A stretch of DNA of 44,054 bases from Rubrobacter sp. (GTDB taxonomy: Bacteria; Actinomycetota; Rubrobacteria; Rubrobacterales; Rubrobacteraceae), in assembly GCA_013697825.1 (NCBI GenBank), contig JACCWD010000122.1, forward strand, positions 1-44,054, given 5' to 3'. The notes below the pieces were generated by a model, which was not told the DNA's origin, did no database searches, and saw only the letters and a program-made list of their open reading frames with translations. Each line of letters starts with the position of its first letter. Positions within the stretch are counted from its first letter, which is position 1. Position numbers and translations under genes: made by a program. Shown here piece after piece: positions 1 through 8,595 of the stretch.

Positions 1-42
1 TTCGCATGGCAGAGGCCACGAGTTCGAGTCTCGTCGGGTCCA
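1..42 (+). tRNA. tRNA-Ala(CGC), 3' part only
   Basis: The window opens inside a tRNA. Positions 1-7 fit an anticodon loop with anticodon CGC at 3-5, 8-12 the 3' side of the anticodon stem, 18-22/30-34 a perfect T stem around TTCGAGT, 35-41 the acceptor 3' strand and 42 discriminator A. No CCA is encoded. The base at tRNA position 70 is T, as needed for the G3:U70 alanine identity pair, but the 5' half lies outside the window, so the identity is inferred. Confidence 0.8.
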
Positions 43-158
43 CAGTTTGCGGCTACGCCGCGCACGCGCTTCGCGCTTGTCAGCCCGCTTCGCTCGTCAA
101 CTTCTCAGCATTTCAGCAAAAACAAAATCTGACCGGCTGACGCGCTGAAATGCTGACA
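43..158. repeat. Intergenic repeat with 13-bp inverted repeat
   Basis: Positions 105-117 and 144-156 form a perfect 13-bp inverted repeat around a 26-nt spacer. It lies between the rightward tRNA and the stop of the leftward gene at 179, so it may act as a bidirectional terminator. The preceding stretch (about 50-95) matches a segment near 10160-10230 in wording, so this is a dispersed intergenic repeat. Confidence 0.6.
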
Positions 159-178
159 GCGCGGCTCGAAGAGCCGCT

Positions 179-766
179 TCACACAAGCATCTCGAACGCG
201 AGATACGTCGCCCCCGTCCCTATGAGCATCCCGAGCGCAAGCTCCAAAGGCGTATGGCGGTCGAGGATCGATCTCGCCCACCACACCGGGAGTATCGCGA
301 GCGCGACCGGAACCCCCCACGCCCCGAATATGTACGACACGCATATCGCCGTCCCGGAGATCCCCGCCGTATGGAGCGACGGATTCGTGAACGGCGTGAG
401 AACCACGAACAGAACCGTCGCCGCCGCGAACGAGAGGAGCATCGCCCGAAGCTCCACCGGCCCTCCGAGGAGCGTGAGCACGAGGAACGAAACCACGTAA
501 AGGATCGCGACCACCCGGAGCGGCCCGACCCGCTCGGAGCGCGATATCCGCCCCGCGTCCCGCACCCTCCCCGACCGCACGAGCCGATACAAATACGCGA
601 GCGAAAGCCCGCTCGTGAGGAACACGCACAAAAGCCCCCACGCAAGCCCGCCCCGCCCGCCGACCGCCACCCCGACGACCGGAAAGAGAACGGTCGCCAC
701 GAGCGGCAGCCTCGTCGTCGCGGAGAGGAACTCCGCCGCTCTGTACTGAGAGTTTTGCAGACTCAT
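179..766 (-). CDS. PAP2-superfamily-like integral membrane protein
   Basis: This is a 195-residue protein with about six hydrophobic segments. The C-terminal half carries PSLH followed by ARSILDRH and a downstream Glu. These resemble PAP2 phosphatase motifs 2 and 3 (PSGH and SRx5Hx3D), but the KX6RP motif is not seen. It may be a lipid- or pyrophosphate-phosphatase relative with reduced or altered catalysis. I chose the ATG at 766 because the longer frame would overlap the divergent Nif3 gene and lacks a membrane-like sequence. The start codons of the two divergent genes are only 28 nt apart, so their promoters must overlap. The fold is fairly sure and the activity is not. Confidence 0.7.
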   Translation of the reverse strand: MSLQNSQYRAAEFLSATTRLPLVATVLFPVVGVAVGGRGGLAWGLLCVFLTSGLSLAYLYRLVRSGRVRDAGRISRSERVGPLRVVAILYVVSFLVLTLLGGPVELRAMLLSFAAATVLFVVLTPFTNPSLHTAGISGTAICVSYIFGAWGVPVALAILPVWWARSILDRHTPLELALGMLIGTGATYLAFEMLV

Positions 767-779
767 GGGCCTTCGATTG

Positions 780-785
780 TACAAT
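780..785 (+). promoter_or_regulatory. -10 box TACAAT of a leaderless Nif3 promoter
   Basis: TACAAT ends 9 nt before the ATG at 795 and no Shine-Dalgarno sequence precedes that ATG. This suits a leaderless or near-leaderless transcript. A weak TTGCAG lies at 755-760, 19 nt upstream. Confidence 0.5.
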
Positions 786-794
786 GCCCCCCAT

Positions 795-1871
795 ATGGTT
801 TCGGTTCGAGACGTCATTAAGGAAATTGAAACCCTCGCCCCACCCGCCCTCGCCGAGGAATGGGACAACTCCGGTCTCCAAACCGGAGACCGGAAAGCCG
901 AAGCCCAAAAGATCCTCGTCGCCCTCACCCCGCTCCCCGAAGTCCTCGACGAAGCCGAGGAGAAGAACGCCGACTTCCTCCTCTTCCACCACCCCCTCAT
1001 CTTCAAACCGATAAAAAGCGTGGACGAAAGCTCGTATCCGGGAGATCTCCTCACCCGCGCCATAAAGAACGGCATTACGATATACGCCGCCCACACGAGC
1101 TACGACGCCGCCCCGGACGGAGTATCCGTCGCGCTCGCGGACGTTCTCGAACTGCGCGGCCCGCTCTCCGTCGCCTCCCCGAGAGGCTTCCTTAAAAAGC
1201 TCGTCGTCTTCGTCCCCGAGGAGAACGTGGGGGATGTCGCCGACGCACTTTCCGGAGCGGGGGCGGGAGTCATCGGCGACTATACGCATTGCACGTTCCG
1301 GATCCCCGGAACCGGAACCTTCCTCCCCGGCGACGCGGCGAACCCGCACCTCGGCAAGCGTGGAAACCTCGAAAAAGTCGCCGAGATCCGGCTCGAAACC
1401 GTCGTCCCCTCACACCTCGCCGACGAAGCCATCCGAGCCGCCACCGAAGCCCACCCATACGAGGAAATGGCCCACGATATATACCCCGTCGAAGGAAAGC
1501 CGGAGGGATGCGGATACGGGAGGATCGGGAACTTCTCCGAGCGACTCTCCCCCGACGAACTCCGCGAACACGTCTCCGAAAAACTCGGCTTCGAGGCGAG
1601 GCTCGTCGCGGATACGGGGATGGACATACGGCGAGTCGCGGTTCTCGGGGGTTCGGGTGGCTCGTTCATACTGGAGGTCGCCGCCATCGGCGCGGAGGCA
1701 TACATAACGGGCGACCTCGACTACCACGACGGACTCCTCGCCGAATCACTCGGCCTCACCGCCATAGACGCGGGCCACGCCGCCACCGAACTCCCCTCGC
1801 TCGCGCCGATGGTGGAACGTCTCGCCAAACTCGTGGATATCCCGGTCGAAGTGAGCCGAGTCCGGCGATAG
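795..1871 (+). CDS. Nif3/YbgI-family dinuclear metal protein with inserted CutA-like domain
   Basis: The 358-residue product matches the Nif3 family, often annotated as GTP cyclohydrolase 1 type 2 although its physiological reaction is unsettled. Metal-site motifs are visible: FHHP in the N-terminal half and DAGHAATE near the C-terminus. Between them, at roughly residues 120-230, sits a CutA/PII-like insert beginning KKLVVFVPEE, as in bacterial Nif3 homologues of about 370 residues. The internal ATG at 795 (MVSVRDVIKE) is preferred to the in-frame ATG at 765, which overlaps the divergent gene. The gene converges on the sugar kinase with a 9-nt gap. Confidence 0.92.
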   Translation: MVSVRDVIKEIETLAPPALAEEWDNSGLQTGDRKAEAQKILVALTPLPEVLDEAEEKNADFLLFHHPLIFKPIKSVDESSYPGDLLTRAIKNGITIYAAHTSYDAAPDGVSVALADVLELRGPLSVASPRGFLKKLVVFVPEENVGDVADALSGAGAGVIGDYTHCTFRIPGTGTFLPGDAANPHLGKRGNLEKVAEIRLETVVPSHLADEAIRAATEAHPYEEMAHDIYPVEGKPEGCGYGRIGNFSERLSPDELREHVSEKLGFEARLVADTGMDIRRVAVLGGSGGSFILEVAAIGAEAYITGDLDYHDGLLAESLGLTAIDAGHAATELPSLAPMVERLAKLVDIPVEVSRVRR

Positions 1872-1880
1872 TCGGCGGTG

Positions 1881-2831
1881 TCAGCCGCGCTCCACCATAA
1901 ACCGTTCGAGTTCGCCCCTCGTCGGGAGCGGCCCCATCGCCCCGAATCCCGTGCATGCGACCGCCCCGGCGGCGGTTCCCCGACGGACGGCTTCCTTCAC
2001 GGACTCCTCGTCCATCGAGGTCTCCGAAAGATGGACGAGCGTGGCGGCGAGGAAGGCGTCCCCGGCCCCGGTCGCGTCCACCGATTCGATCTCGAAGGCG
2101 GGGAGGTTTCCGCGAAAGTCCTCCGTGGCGTAAAAAGCCCCTTCGTCCCCGAGGCTTATGAGGGCGAGCGAGACGCCTCGTTCGAGGAGGTCGTCCGCCG
2201 CCGCTTCGATGTCCTCGACGCCGAGGAGCGGGGCGGTTTCGTCCTCGCTCAGCTTCACGATGTCAGAGAGTCCGATCATCGGCTCCACCACCCTCCGAGC
2301 CGCCTCGGCGCTCTCCCAAAGATGCGCCCGGAAGTTCACGTCAAAGGCGACCGGAACCCCGAGTTCATTCGCGAGTTCGGCGAAGCGGCGTGTCGCCGAA
2401 CGAACCGGCTCGGAAAGGAGCGGTATGCTCCCGAAGTTCGCAAAGGAAGCTCCGGAGAGGCTTTCGCGCTTCACATCATCCGGCGAAAGCTCCTCGTCAG
2501 CGGCGGGCGAGGAACGATAAAAAGTGAACTCCCGGTCGCCGTCGGGGAAGACCTCGACGAAGGCGAGCGAGGTTCGTATCGGGCTGTTTTGGCGCACGAC
2601 GGCACCCGTCTCGACCCCCTCCGCGTCGAGGGCGCGCATGATGAAGTCCCCGAAGAGGTCGTTCCCGACCGAACTCACGAACGCCGCCCCCGCCCCGAGC
2701 CTCGCCGCCGCGACGGCGACGTTCGCGGGCGCGCCGCCGGGGAGGGCGCGGAAGGGCATCTCGACCTCCGAGGCGCTCTCCTCGCGGTATATGTCCGCGA
2801 CGACCTCTCCGAGAGTCACGATCTTCCCCAT
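1881..2831 (-). CDS. PfkB-family sugar kinase (fructokinase-like)
   Basis: This is a 316-residue ribokinase/PfkB-family kinase. The N-terminal signature GGAPANVAVAAARLG and the C-terminal DATGAGDAFLA, which holds the catalytic Asp and anion hole, are intact. The start MGKIVTLGEV is one base beyond the stop of the phosphomannose isomerase gene, so the two are surely co-transcribed. Together with the divergent sugar porter they suggest uptake and phosphorylation of fructose or a related hexose, with interconversion to mannose-6-phosphate. The exact sugar cannot be read from sequence. Confidence 0.9.
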   Translation of the reverse strand: MGKIVTLGEVVADIYREESASEVEMPFRALPGGAPANVAVAAARLGAGAAFVSSVGNDLFGDFIMRALDAEGVETGAVVRQNSPIRTSLAFVEVFPDGDREFTFYRSSPAADEELSPDDVKRESLSGASFANFGSIPLLSEPVRSATRRFAELANELGVPVAFDVNFRAHLWESAEAARRVVEPMIGLSDIVKLSEDETAPLLGVEDIEAAADDLLERGVSLALISLGDEGAFYATEDFRGNLPAFEIESVDATGAGDAFLAATLVHLSETSMDEESVKEAVRRGTAAGAVACTGFGAMGPLPTRGELERFMVERG

Positions 2832-2832
2832 C

Positions 2833-3900
2833 TCACACACCGACCTCTCCGAGGGAGCGAATCTCCACATCCGAATACCCGGCATCCCGAAGCGGCGGGA
2901 TCACATCCCGCCCGAGATCCGGCACATAACACGCGATGAGGCTCGCCTCGCCCTCGGGCGAGAGGCGGGCCTCCCCCATCGCAGCGGGCAAAACACAACT
3001 CTCCGCCCGACCGAGAAGCTCCGATCCGCCTTCGTACTCGATGCCCACATCCCCTTCCCCCACGTTCGAGAGCATGAGGAAGCGATCCGTGTGGGACGGC
3101 TCCGTTCGCGGCTCCAAGAGCGTCCACCGCTCCATCGCGAAGTGCGAGTCGGCGCAGCAAAACACGCGGCGGTTCGTCCCGTCCTCGATGGGGAGTCCGG
3201 GATTCGGGCGGGGAGCGAAGTCCGTTTTGAGTTCGTCGAGGGCTTCGTTTATGTTCCGGTTCCACGCCGCCTCGTCAAGGGGGTTTCCGTACAAATCGGT
3301 CGGCATCACGCTCTGTCCGAGGTCGGAGGTTTGCTGGATTTCGAAGATGAGCGTGTCCGGCCCGAAGGTGTGGATGATGCCGCCGGGAACATACACCGTG
3401 TCGCCGCTTTTTATCTCGTGCTTCGGCATGACCGCTTCGTATTCGCGCTCCCGGAAAGCCTCGAAAAGCTCGTCGCGCCCGATGCCATCCTTCACTCCGG
3501 CGAGGATTTCCGCCCCTTCGGCGGCCCATAAAATGTGCCATGCCTCGCTCTTTCCGTTCGGCTCGCCGTGCTTTCGCTTCGCGGTGTCGTCGTCGGCGTG
3601 GAGGTGGACGGGGAGTATGTGCGATGCGTCGAGGAACTTCCCGAGAAGCGGGAAATGAGGCCCGCTCCATCCCCGCCCGACGAGTTCTTCCGGGAACTCT
3701 TCGACGAGGTCGTGGAGGGTTCGGCCTTCGTACTCCCCGTTCGTGATGGTTCCGGTCGTGTCGCGATAGTCGCTTATTTCCCACGTCTCGGCGACCGTGC
3801 CGTCCGGCGCGTCCTTCTTCCCGAGGATTTCCGGGATGAGGCGTTCGCCGAAATAATATGTTCGGACGTGGGCGGTCATTTTGATGGGGTATGGGATCAT
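2833..3900 (-). CDS. manA: Mannose-6-phosphate isomerase, type I (cupin)
   Basis: This is a 355-residue cytoplasmic zinc enzyme interconverting mannose-6-phosphate and fructose-6-phosphate. Zinc-site motifs are visible: LPVHLHADDD, GKSEAWHIL and VPGGIIHTFGPDTLIFEIQQ. The ATG at 3900 is chosen because a strong Shine-Dalgarno AGGAGG lies 5 nt upstream and the product then begins like other family members. It is first in an operon with the PfkB kinase and is divergent from the sugar transporter. Its product could feed GDP-mannose synthesis as well as catabolism. Confidence 0.92.
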   Translation of the reverse strand: MIPYPIKMTAHVRTYYFGERLIPEILGKKDAPDGTVAETWEISDYRDTTGTITNGEYEGRTLHDLVEEFPEELVGRGWSGPHFPLLGKFLDASHILPVHLHADDDTAKRKHGEPNGKSEAWHILWAAEGAEILAGVKDGIGRDELFEAFREREYEAVMPKHEIKSGDTVYVPGGIIHTFGPDTLIFEIQQTSDLGQSVMPTDLYGNPLDEAAWNRNINEALDELKTDFAPRPNPGLPIEDGTNRRVFCCADSHFAMERWTLLEPRTEPSHTDRFLMLSNVGEGDVGIEYEGGSELLGRAESCVLPAAMGEARLSPEGEASLIACYVPDLGRDVIPPLRDAGYSDVEIRSLGEVGV

Positions 3901-3931
3901 GGTTTCCTCCTCTTTCTCCGAAAGCCTCTCC

Positions 3932-3960
3932 ACGGTATTGCGGCGCGGAGTCCGCGTCAA
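3932..3960 (-). promoter_or_regulatory. Candidate promoter of the manA-kinase operon
   Basis: On the minus strand TTGACG (3960-3955) is followed after exactly 17 bp by TACCGT (3937-3932), 31 bp before the manA ATG. The -35 is good and the -10 poor. A separate rightward -10-like TATGAT lies at 3994-3999 for the transporter. Confidence 0.45.
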
Positions 3961-4034
3961 ATACGCGTCGGTTCGGTGTCCGTCCTTTGCGGGTATGATG
4001 GGCGGAAGGAAATGGAGCGGGAGGGAGGAAAGGC

Positions 4035-5408
4035 ATGTCCACGGCGAATTCCACACCGAACACGAGTTCGAATGCCTTCGTGTATTTCTTTGGGGCGCTC
4101 GGGGGGCTTCTCTTCGGGTATGACACCGGGGTCATATCGGGGGCGATACTTTTTATCGAGAGCGATCTCGGTCTGACGCCGTTTTTGAACGGGCTTGTGG
4201 TGAGCGGCATTCTCCTCGGGGCGATGGGCGGGGCGGCTCTCGCGGGGCCGCTCTCGGACTCGCTCGGGAGGCGGAGGCTCATTTTGATCGCCGCCGTAAT
4301 CTTCTCGGTCGGGGCGGTGGGGGCGGCTCTCGCGCCGAACGTGGCGGTTCTCGTGATGTTCCGGATCGTCCTCGGGTTCGCGGTCGGAGCGGCGGCCCTC
4401 ATCGTTCCGCTTTACTTGTCCGAGATCGCGCCGACGCGGATACGGGGGGCGGTCGCCGCGCTCAACCAGCTCATGATCACGGTCGGCATCCTCTCGGCGT
4501 ACGTCGTGAACGCCGCCCTCGCCCCGTACGAGGCGTGGCGGTGGATGGTCGGACTCGCTCTCATCCCGGCGCTCGTCCTCCTCGTCGGGATGTACTTCAT
4601 GCCCGAGACGCCGCGGTGGCTCGTGAGCAAAAACCGCGATGACGACGCCCGCGACGTCCTCCACCAAACCCGCACCGACGAAGAGGCCGAGCGCGAGGTT
4701 CGGGAGATAAAAGAGATCGAAAGCCGGGAGGAGGGCGGGCTTCGAGAACTCACGGCTTCGTGGGTGAGGCCCGCGCTCCTCGTCGCCGTCGGACTCGCGG
4801 TATTTCAGCAAATCATCGGGATAAACACGATCATTTATTACGCGCCGACGACGCTCACGGAGGTCGGGTACGGAAATCAGGCGGCGATACTCGCGAACCT
4901 CGTCATCGGGGTTCTCAACGTGCTTATGACGCTCGTGGCGATACGCTTCATTGACCGGATCGGGAGGAAGCCGCTCCTCACGATCGGGCTTTTCGGCATG
5001 ATCGCGAGCCTCTCGACGCTCGGGATTTCCTCGCTCGTCCTTCCCGCGCCGGGGAGTCCGACGGATCCGGTGGCGATCATTACGCTCGCGTGCCTCGCTG
5101 TTTTCATCACGTCGTTCGCGGCGACATGGGGGCCGGTGGTGTGGGTGATGCTCCCGGAGGTTTTGCCACTCAAAATTCGGGGCGCGGCGATGGGAGTGGC
5201 GATTTTCCTCCACTGGGCGGCGAACTTCGTCGTCTCGCAAACGTTCCCCGTGTTCCTCGACTCGCTCGGGCCGGGGGTCGTGTTCCTCGGGTACGCGTTC
5301 GTGGGAGCCGCCGCGCTCGTCTTCGTCCGAACCTTCGTCACGGAGACGAAAGGGCGGAGCCTCGAAGAGATCGAAGCCGACCTCCGGGGGAGGAGCGTGG
5401 CCGGATAG
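4035..5408 (+). CDS. Sugar porter (major facilitator superfamily)
   Basis: This is a 457-residue, 12-helix proton-linked sugar transporter of the plasma membrane. Family signatures are clear: GGLLFGYDTGVISGA in helix 1, DSLGRRR in the 2-3 loop, PETPRWL after helix 6, DRIGRKP in the 8-9 loop and TETKGRSLEE at the C-terminus. The ATG at 4035 has the purine-rich GGGAGGAAAG just upstream. It is divergent from the manA-kinase operon, so the three genes probably form one sugar uptake and phosphorylation unit. The substrate is probably a hexose. Confidence 0.92.
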   Translation: MSTANSTPNTSSNAFVYFFGALGGLLFGYDTGVISGAILFIESDLGLTPFLNGLVVSGILLGAMGGAALAGPLSDSLGRRRLILIAAVIFSVGAVGAALAPNVAVLVMFRIVLGFAVGAAALIVPLYLSEIAPTRIRGAVAALNQLMITVGILSAYVVNAALAPYEAWRWMVGLALIPALVLLVGMYFMPETPRWLVSKNRDDDARDVLHQTRTDEEAEREVREIKEIESREEGGLRELTASWVRPALLVAVGLAVFQQIIGINTIIYYAPTTLTEVGYGNQAAILANLVIGVLNVLMTLVAIRFIDRIGRKPLLTIGLFGMIASLSTLGISSLVLPAPGSPTDPVAIITLACLAVFITSFAATWGPVVWVMLPEVLPLKIRGAAMGVAIFLHWAANFVVSQTFPVFLDSLGPGVVFLGYAFVGAAALVFVRTFVTETKGRSLEEIEADLRGRSVAG

Positions 5409-5417
5409 AGTGAGGTC

Positions 5418-5483
5418 GTGAGGCGCGTCGCTTCGCGAGACAGTAAAGTCGCATTCTCGACCTCACGAAGCGAAGCGCCTCAC
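5418..5483. terminator. Inverted repeat between convergent genes
   Basis: GTGAGGCGC at 5418-5426 pairs with GCGCCTCAC at 5475-5483. Further pairing runs inward (GTCGCTTCG against CGAAGCGAA) with a bulge. It sits between the stops of the convergent transporter and sulfotransferase genes, so a bidirectional terminator is likely. It is another member of the short-word palindromes seen across the window. Confidence 0.5.
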
Positions 5484-5492
5484 GAACAAGCC

Positions 5493-6416
5493 TCACTTTC
5501 GCCACGCGGAGAGGTCGCGCCCGATGAGGTCTTCGAGTTTGAGGACGTCCTCGCGGTAGTCCTCGATGAGGCGCGCGCGGGTGTCCTCGCGATATGAAGG
5601 TTTCACGAGGTTCTTGTTCCTTATGCCGCCCACGACGCTCGCTATGACGCTTCGCCTCAGCCGGAGCGGGATGAGCGGCTTGACCGCCGACTTCAGCCCG
5701 TTCGGCTTGAGGAGGTACGTGTGGATGCTCTTCAAGGATTTGCTCTTGTGCGCCCCGGACTCGTTGTATCTCACCGAAACGTCGGGGACAAAAGTGTCAT
5801 CCACACCGAGGAAACGGAAGATATCCTGCAAAGTGGGGATCGTGTCAAAGTTGAGGTCTTCGTGGAGATACACTCGTATCTGCTCGCGGTCGAACAGATC
5901 GAAGTATTTTTTCAAATGGTCGTGGTAAAAGCCCATTTGTTTGTAGTGCCAGCTCGCGTACCAATTCTCCTCGATGCGCCTCGGCTCGTCGGCGAGGGCG
6001 TCTTCGAACTCCGCGCACGGCTCGCGATCGTCGCGGACCATGTGGAGAAAGTTCGAGTACGCCCGGTCGGCGGGGTTTCGGAGGACGACGATGAGCTTCG
6101 CGTCCGGTACGTGGCGCTTTATATTCTCCGCCGCCCCCGGAAGATACAAATACATCGGAGACGCCTCGCCGATGGCGGATTCGGTCGTGGCCCCGTCGAA
6201 TAAAGCCCGGTATTCATCCGGGTCGTTTATGGTCATGAAGCGCATCATCGCCGCGTCGCGCGGCCCCCGGAAATCGAGGCTCTCCCCCTCGAAGGCGAAG
6301 AAGTGCGGCTCTTTGTAGCGGCTCATGTATATGTCCGGGTGCTGTCCGAGGTATTTGTAGAGGGCGGTCGTCCCGGACTTGGCCGCGCCGACCACGAGGA
6401 AATTGGGCATGGTCAT
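5493..6416 (-). CDS. PAPS-dependent sulfotransferase
   Basis: This is a 307-residue cytoplasmic sulfotransferase-family protein. The 5'-phosphosulfate loop reads GAAKSGTTALYKYLGQHP near residue 12 and the 3'-phosphate-binding segment reads LRNPADRAYSNFLHM. I chose the ATG at 6416, with a second ATG two codons later at 6410, because the P-loop must lie at the very N-terminus. The acceptor is unknown; the family sulfates sugars, glycolipids or small molecules. It is divergent from murJ, which may hint at a cell-envelope acceptor. Confidence 0.9.
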   Translation of the reverse strand: MTMPNFLVVGAAKSGTTALYKYLGQHPDIYMSRYKEPHFFAFEGESLDFRGPRDAAMMRFMTINDPDEYRALFDGATTESAIGEASPMYLYLPGAAENIKRHVPDAKLIVVLRNPADRAYSNFLHMVRDDREPCAEFEDALADEPRRIEENWYASWHYKQMGFYHDHLKKYFDLFDREQIRVYLHEDLNFDTIPTLQDIFRFLGVDDTFVPDVSVRYNESGAHKSKSLKSIHTYLLKPNGLKSAVKPLIPLRLRRSVIASVVGGIRNKNLVKPSYREDTRARLIEDYREDVLKLEDLIGRDLSAWRK

Positions 6417-6583
6417 ATATCGTCCCGAAGCCTCTCGATCGTTCCCATCACGCTCTCCAGCAAAGCTGCACCTTTCACGAAGGGGCAGATTATAAACGCA
6501 AAGCATCTCGCGCCGAGGGGCTTTGAACACCGAGGCAGATTGGCGAGGCCCGGAGGCTCCCGGCACTTCGCGGTATGTGCGTG

Positions 6584-6589
6584 TAACAT
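6584..6589 (+). promoter_or_regulatory. -10 box TAACAT close to the murJ start
   Basis: TAACAT ends 7 nt before the GTG at 6597 with no Shine-Dalgarno sequence between, the spacing of leaderless transcripts. The -35 is not obvious. Confidence 0.45.
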
Positions 6590-6596
6590 CCTTTGG

Positions 6597-8171
6597 GTGG
6601 CATCCATTCTGAGATCCATACTTTCGATGTCCGTCGCGACGACCGTATCGCGCATAACGGGCTTCATCCGGGTGGCGGTTCAGGCTTCGATCCTCGGAAC
6701 CGGAGTCGTCGCCAACGCCTACGCCTTCTCGAACGTGCTGCCGAACCAGATTTATGAACTCTTTATGGGCGGACTCCTCTCCTCGATCTTCATCCCGCTC
6801 CTCGTCTCGCGGCTCGCGAACCACGGCGAGGAGGACGCCCGGAACCTCGCGGGCGCTTTGGCGACCGTGATCCTCCCCCTCCTCGCCCTCGTGTCCATAG
6901 CCGGGGTCGCCTTCGCCTCCCCGCTCGTGAACCTCGCCACGAACTTCGAGTCCGAAAGGACGACCGAACTCGCCGTCCTCATGTTCCGGGTCTTCGCGCT
7001 CCAGATTTTCTTTTACGGTGCCGGGGCTTTGGCGATCGGGATATTGAATACCCACCGCCGCTTCTTCCTCCCGACCATCGCCCCCGTCTTGAACAACGTA
7101 GTCGTCATCTCCACCCTCGGCGCGTACGCGCTCGTCGCGGGCCGGAATCCCGAACTCGCGATATACATCCTCGCGGTCGGCACGACGCTCGGGGTGGCGG
7201 CGATGTCGGCGGTTCTCCTCCCGACGGTGTGGCGGCTCGGGTACCGGCCCCGGATGAGGGTCTCGCACCCGGCCCTCGCCTCGGCGGGGCGCCTCGCGGC
7301 CCCGATGCTCGTCTTCGTCGCGTCGTCGGTCGGCGTTCAATTCGCCGCGAACTATCTCGGATCGGGATTCGGCGGGGTCGCGCAGCTCCAGTATGCATTC
7401 ACCATTTTCCAGCTTCCGTACGGCGTTTTCATCGTCGCGACCGCGACCGCCCTCATGCCGGAGCTATCCGAGCGCTTCTCCCGCGGCGACACGGACGGAT
7501 ACCGCGAGAACCTCTCCTTCGGCCTCCGGACGATGGCCTTCATCGCCGTCCCGGCGACGGTCGGGATGGCCGCGCTCTCGGCCCCGATCATCGGCCTCCT
7601 CTACGAGCGCGGCGGCTTCGGAGCCGCCGACACAGCCTCCGTGGCACCCATCCTCGCCGCCTACGCCGCCGGACTCCTCGGATACGGCGCGTATTTCGTC
7701 CTCGTGCGCTCTTTTTATTCGCGCCAGAACACGAAGACCCCGGCGGCCCTCAACGTCGGCCTCCTCGCTTTGTACATCGTCCTCGGATACGCGCTCTCCG
7801 AGACGGTCGGCTTGATCGGGGTCGCCCTCTCCTTCTCCGCCTCGTACGCCGCCCTCGCCGCCGCCCTCCTCGTCGCGATGCGCCGCGACATCGGACGCAT
7901 AGACGGGAGGCGCATAACGGCCTCGCTCGCCAAAATACTCGTCGCCGGAGCGGTCATGTACGCCGTCGCGGAGGGCGGGATATACCTCCTCGGGGCGGGG
8001 TCGAGCCTCCCCGACCGCCTCCTCATCCTCGCGCTCGTCGGTGGAGCATCGGTCGTGGCGTACCTCGCGGCCGCATACCTCCTCCGCGCCGAGGAGCTTC
8101 GGTCGGCGATCACGCTCATGCGGCGGCGCTCGGTCAAGGAGGCCCGGCGAGAGGAGCCCGGCGAGGAATGA
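6597..8171 (+). CDS. murJ: MurJ/MviN-type lipid II flippase
   Basis: The product has about 524 residues and 14 predicted membrane helices. It moves lipid II across the membrane for peptidoglycan synthesis. The start region (ILRSILSMSVATTVSRITGFIR) and GGLLSSIFIPLL are typical of the family N-terminus. Later segments such as FGGVAQLQYAFTIFQLPYGVF and LYERGGFGAADT match the conserved core. The GTG at 6597 is chosen because upstream residues are not family-like and a -10 box sits directly before it. The frame stays open further upstream, but that part overlaps the divergent promoter region. Confidence 0.93.
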   Translation: MASILRSILSMSVATTVSRITGFIRVAVQASILGTGVVANAYAFSNVLPNQIYELFMGGLLSSIFIPLLVSRLANHGEEDARNLAGALATVILPLLALVSIAGVAFASPLVNLATNFESERTTELAVLMFRVFALQIFFYGAGALAIGILNTHRRFFLPTIAPVLNNVVVISTLGAYALVAGRNPELAIYILAVGTTLGVAAMSAVLLPTVWRLGYRPRMRVSHPALASAGRLAAPMLVFVASSVGVQFAANYLGSGFGGVAQLQYAFTIFQLPYGVFIVATATALMPELSERFSRGDTDGYRENLSFGLRTMAFIAVPATVGMAALSAPIIGLLYERGGFGAADTASVAPILAAYAAGLLGYGAYFVLVRSFYSRQNTKTPAALNVGLLALYIVLGYALSETVGLIGVALSFSASYAALAAALLVAMRRDIGRIDGRRITASLAKILVAGAVMYAVAEGGIYLLGAGSSLPDRLLILALVGGASVVAYLAAAYLLRAEELRSAITLMRRRSVKEARREEPGEE

Positions 8172-8237
8172 GGCTCCCGGCTCCGGCGAGTTTCGAGTAC
8201 CATGCCCTTTTGCGCGTCAAACACGAAAGGGACGAAG

Positions 8238-8495
8238 ATGGCATATCTCGAAGGAAGGCTCCGGAGGGACGAGGGCGGAAAAGCCGAGAGCGAGGGAACC
8301 GGGTACATCCTCGAAGTCGAAGTGGACATGTCCGACGTTGTAGAAGCCGAGGATCTCGTCGGAGAGCAAGTCGCCCTCCCCGGCGACGCGACGCTCATAG
8401 ACTTCCCCGAGCGCGGCAAAATACTCGTCTTCAAAGCGAACTCCGCCGCCGCGATCGAGGACGAAGAGGAAGGCGCGGAAGGGGAAACGGAGTAA
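8238..8495 (+). CDS. Small acidic protein of unknown function
   Basis: This is an 85-residue soluble protein, MAYLEGRLRRDEGG to an acidic tail EDEEEGAEGETE. It has no membrane segment, cysteine or motif I recognise. The ATG at 8238 is chosen because AAGGGACG lies just upstream; an ATG 12 codons earlier overlaps a possible promoter. Codon use matches its neighbours, so it is probably a real gene. It follows murJ by 66 nt and could be co-transcribed. Confidence 0.65.
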   Translation: MAYLEGRLRRDEGGKAESEGTGYILEVEVDMSDVVEAEDLVGEQVALPGDATLIDFPERGKILVFKANSAAAIEDEEEGAEGETE

Positions 8496-8535
8496 ACCCG
8501 AGGGGTGCGAAGCCGGAGGCGAAGCGAGCGTGAAA

Positions 8536-8563
8536 AGGCCGGAGCAAGATGCCGCCCCGGCCT
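8536..8563 (-). terminator. Hairpin terminator after the small basic gene
   Basis: AGGCCGG (8536-8542) and CCGGCCT (8557-8563) form a 7-bp GC stem, followed on the minus strand by TTTTC. It lies 33 bp beyond the stop of the leftward 50-codon gene. Confidence 0.55.
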
Positions 8564-8595
8564 AGTCCATCGGATGATGCCCGTTCTAGTTCGTA

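Noticed and set aside
105-1349. Long open frame on the minus strand, 414 codons
   Set aside because: It is antisense to Nif3 and Arg/Gly-rich, a typical shadow in GC-rich DNA.
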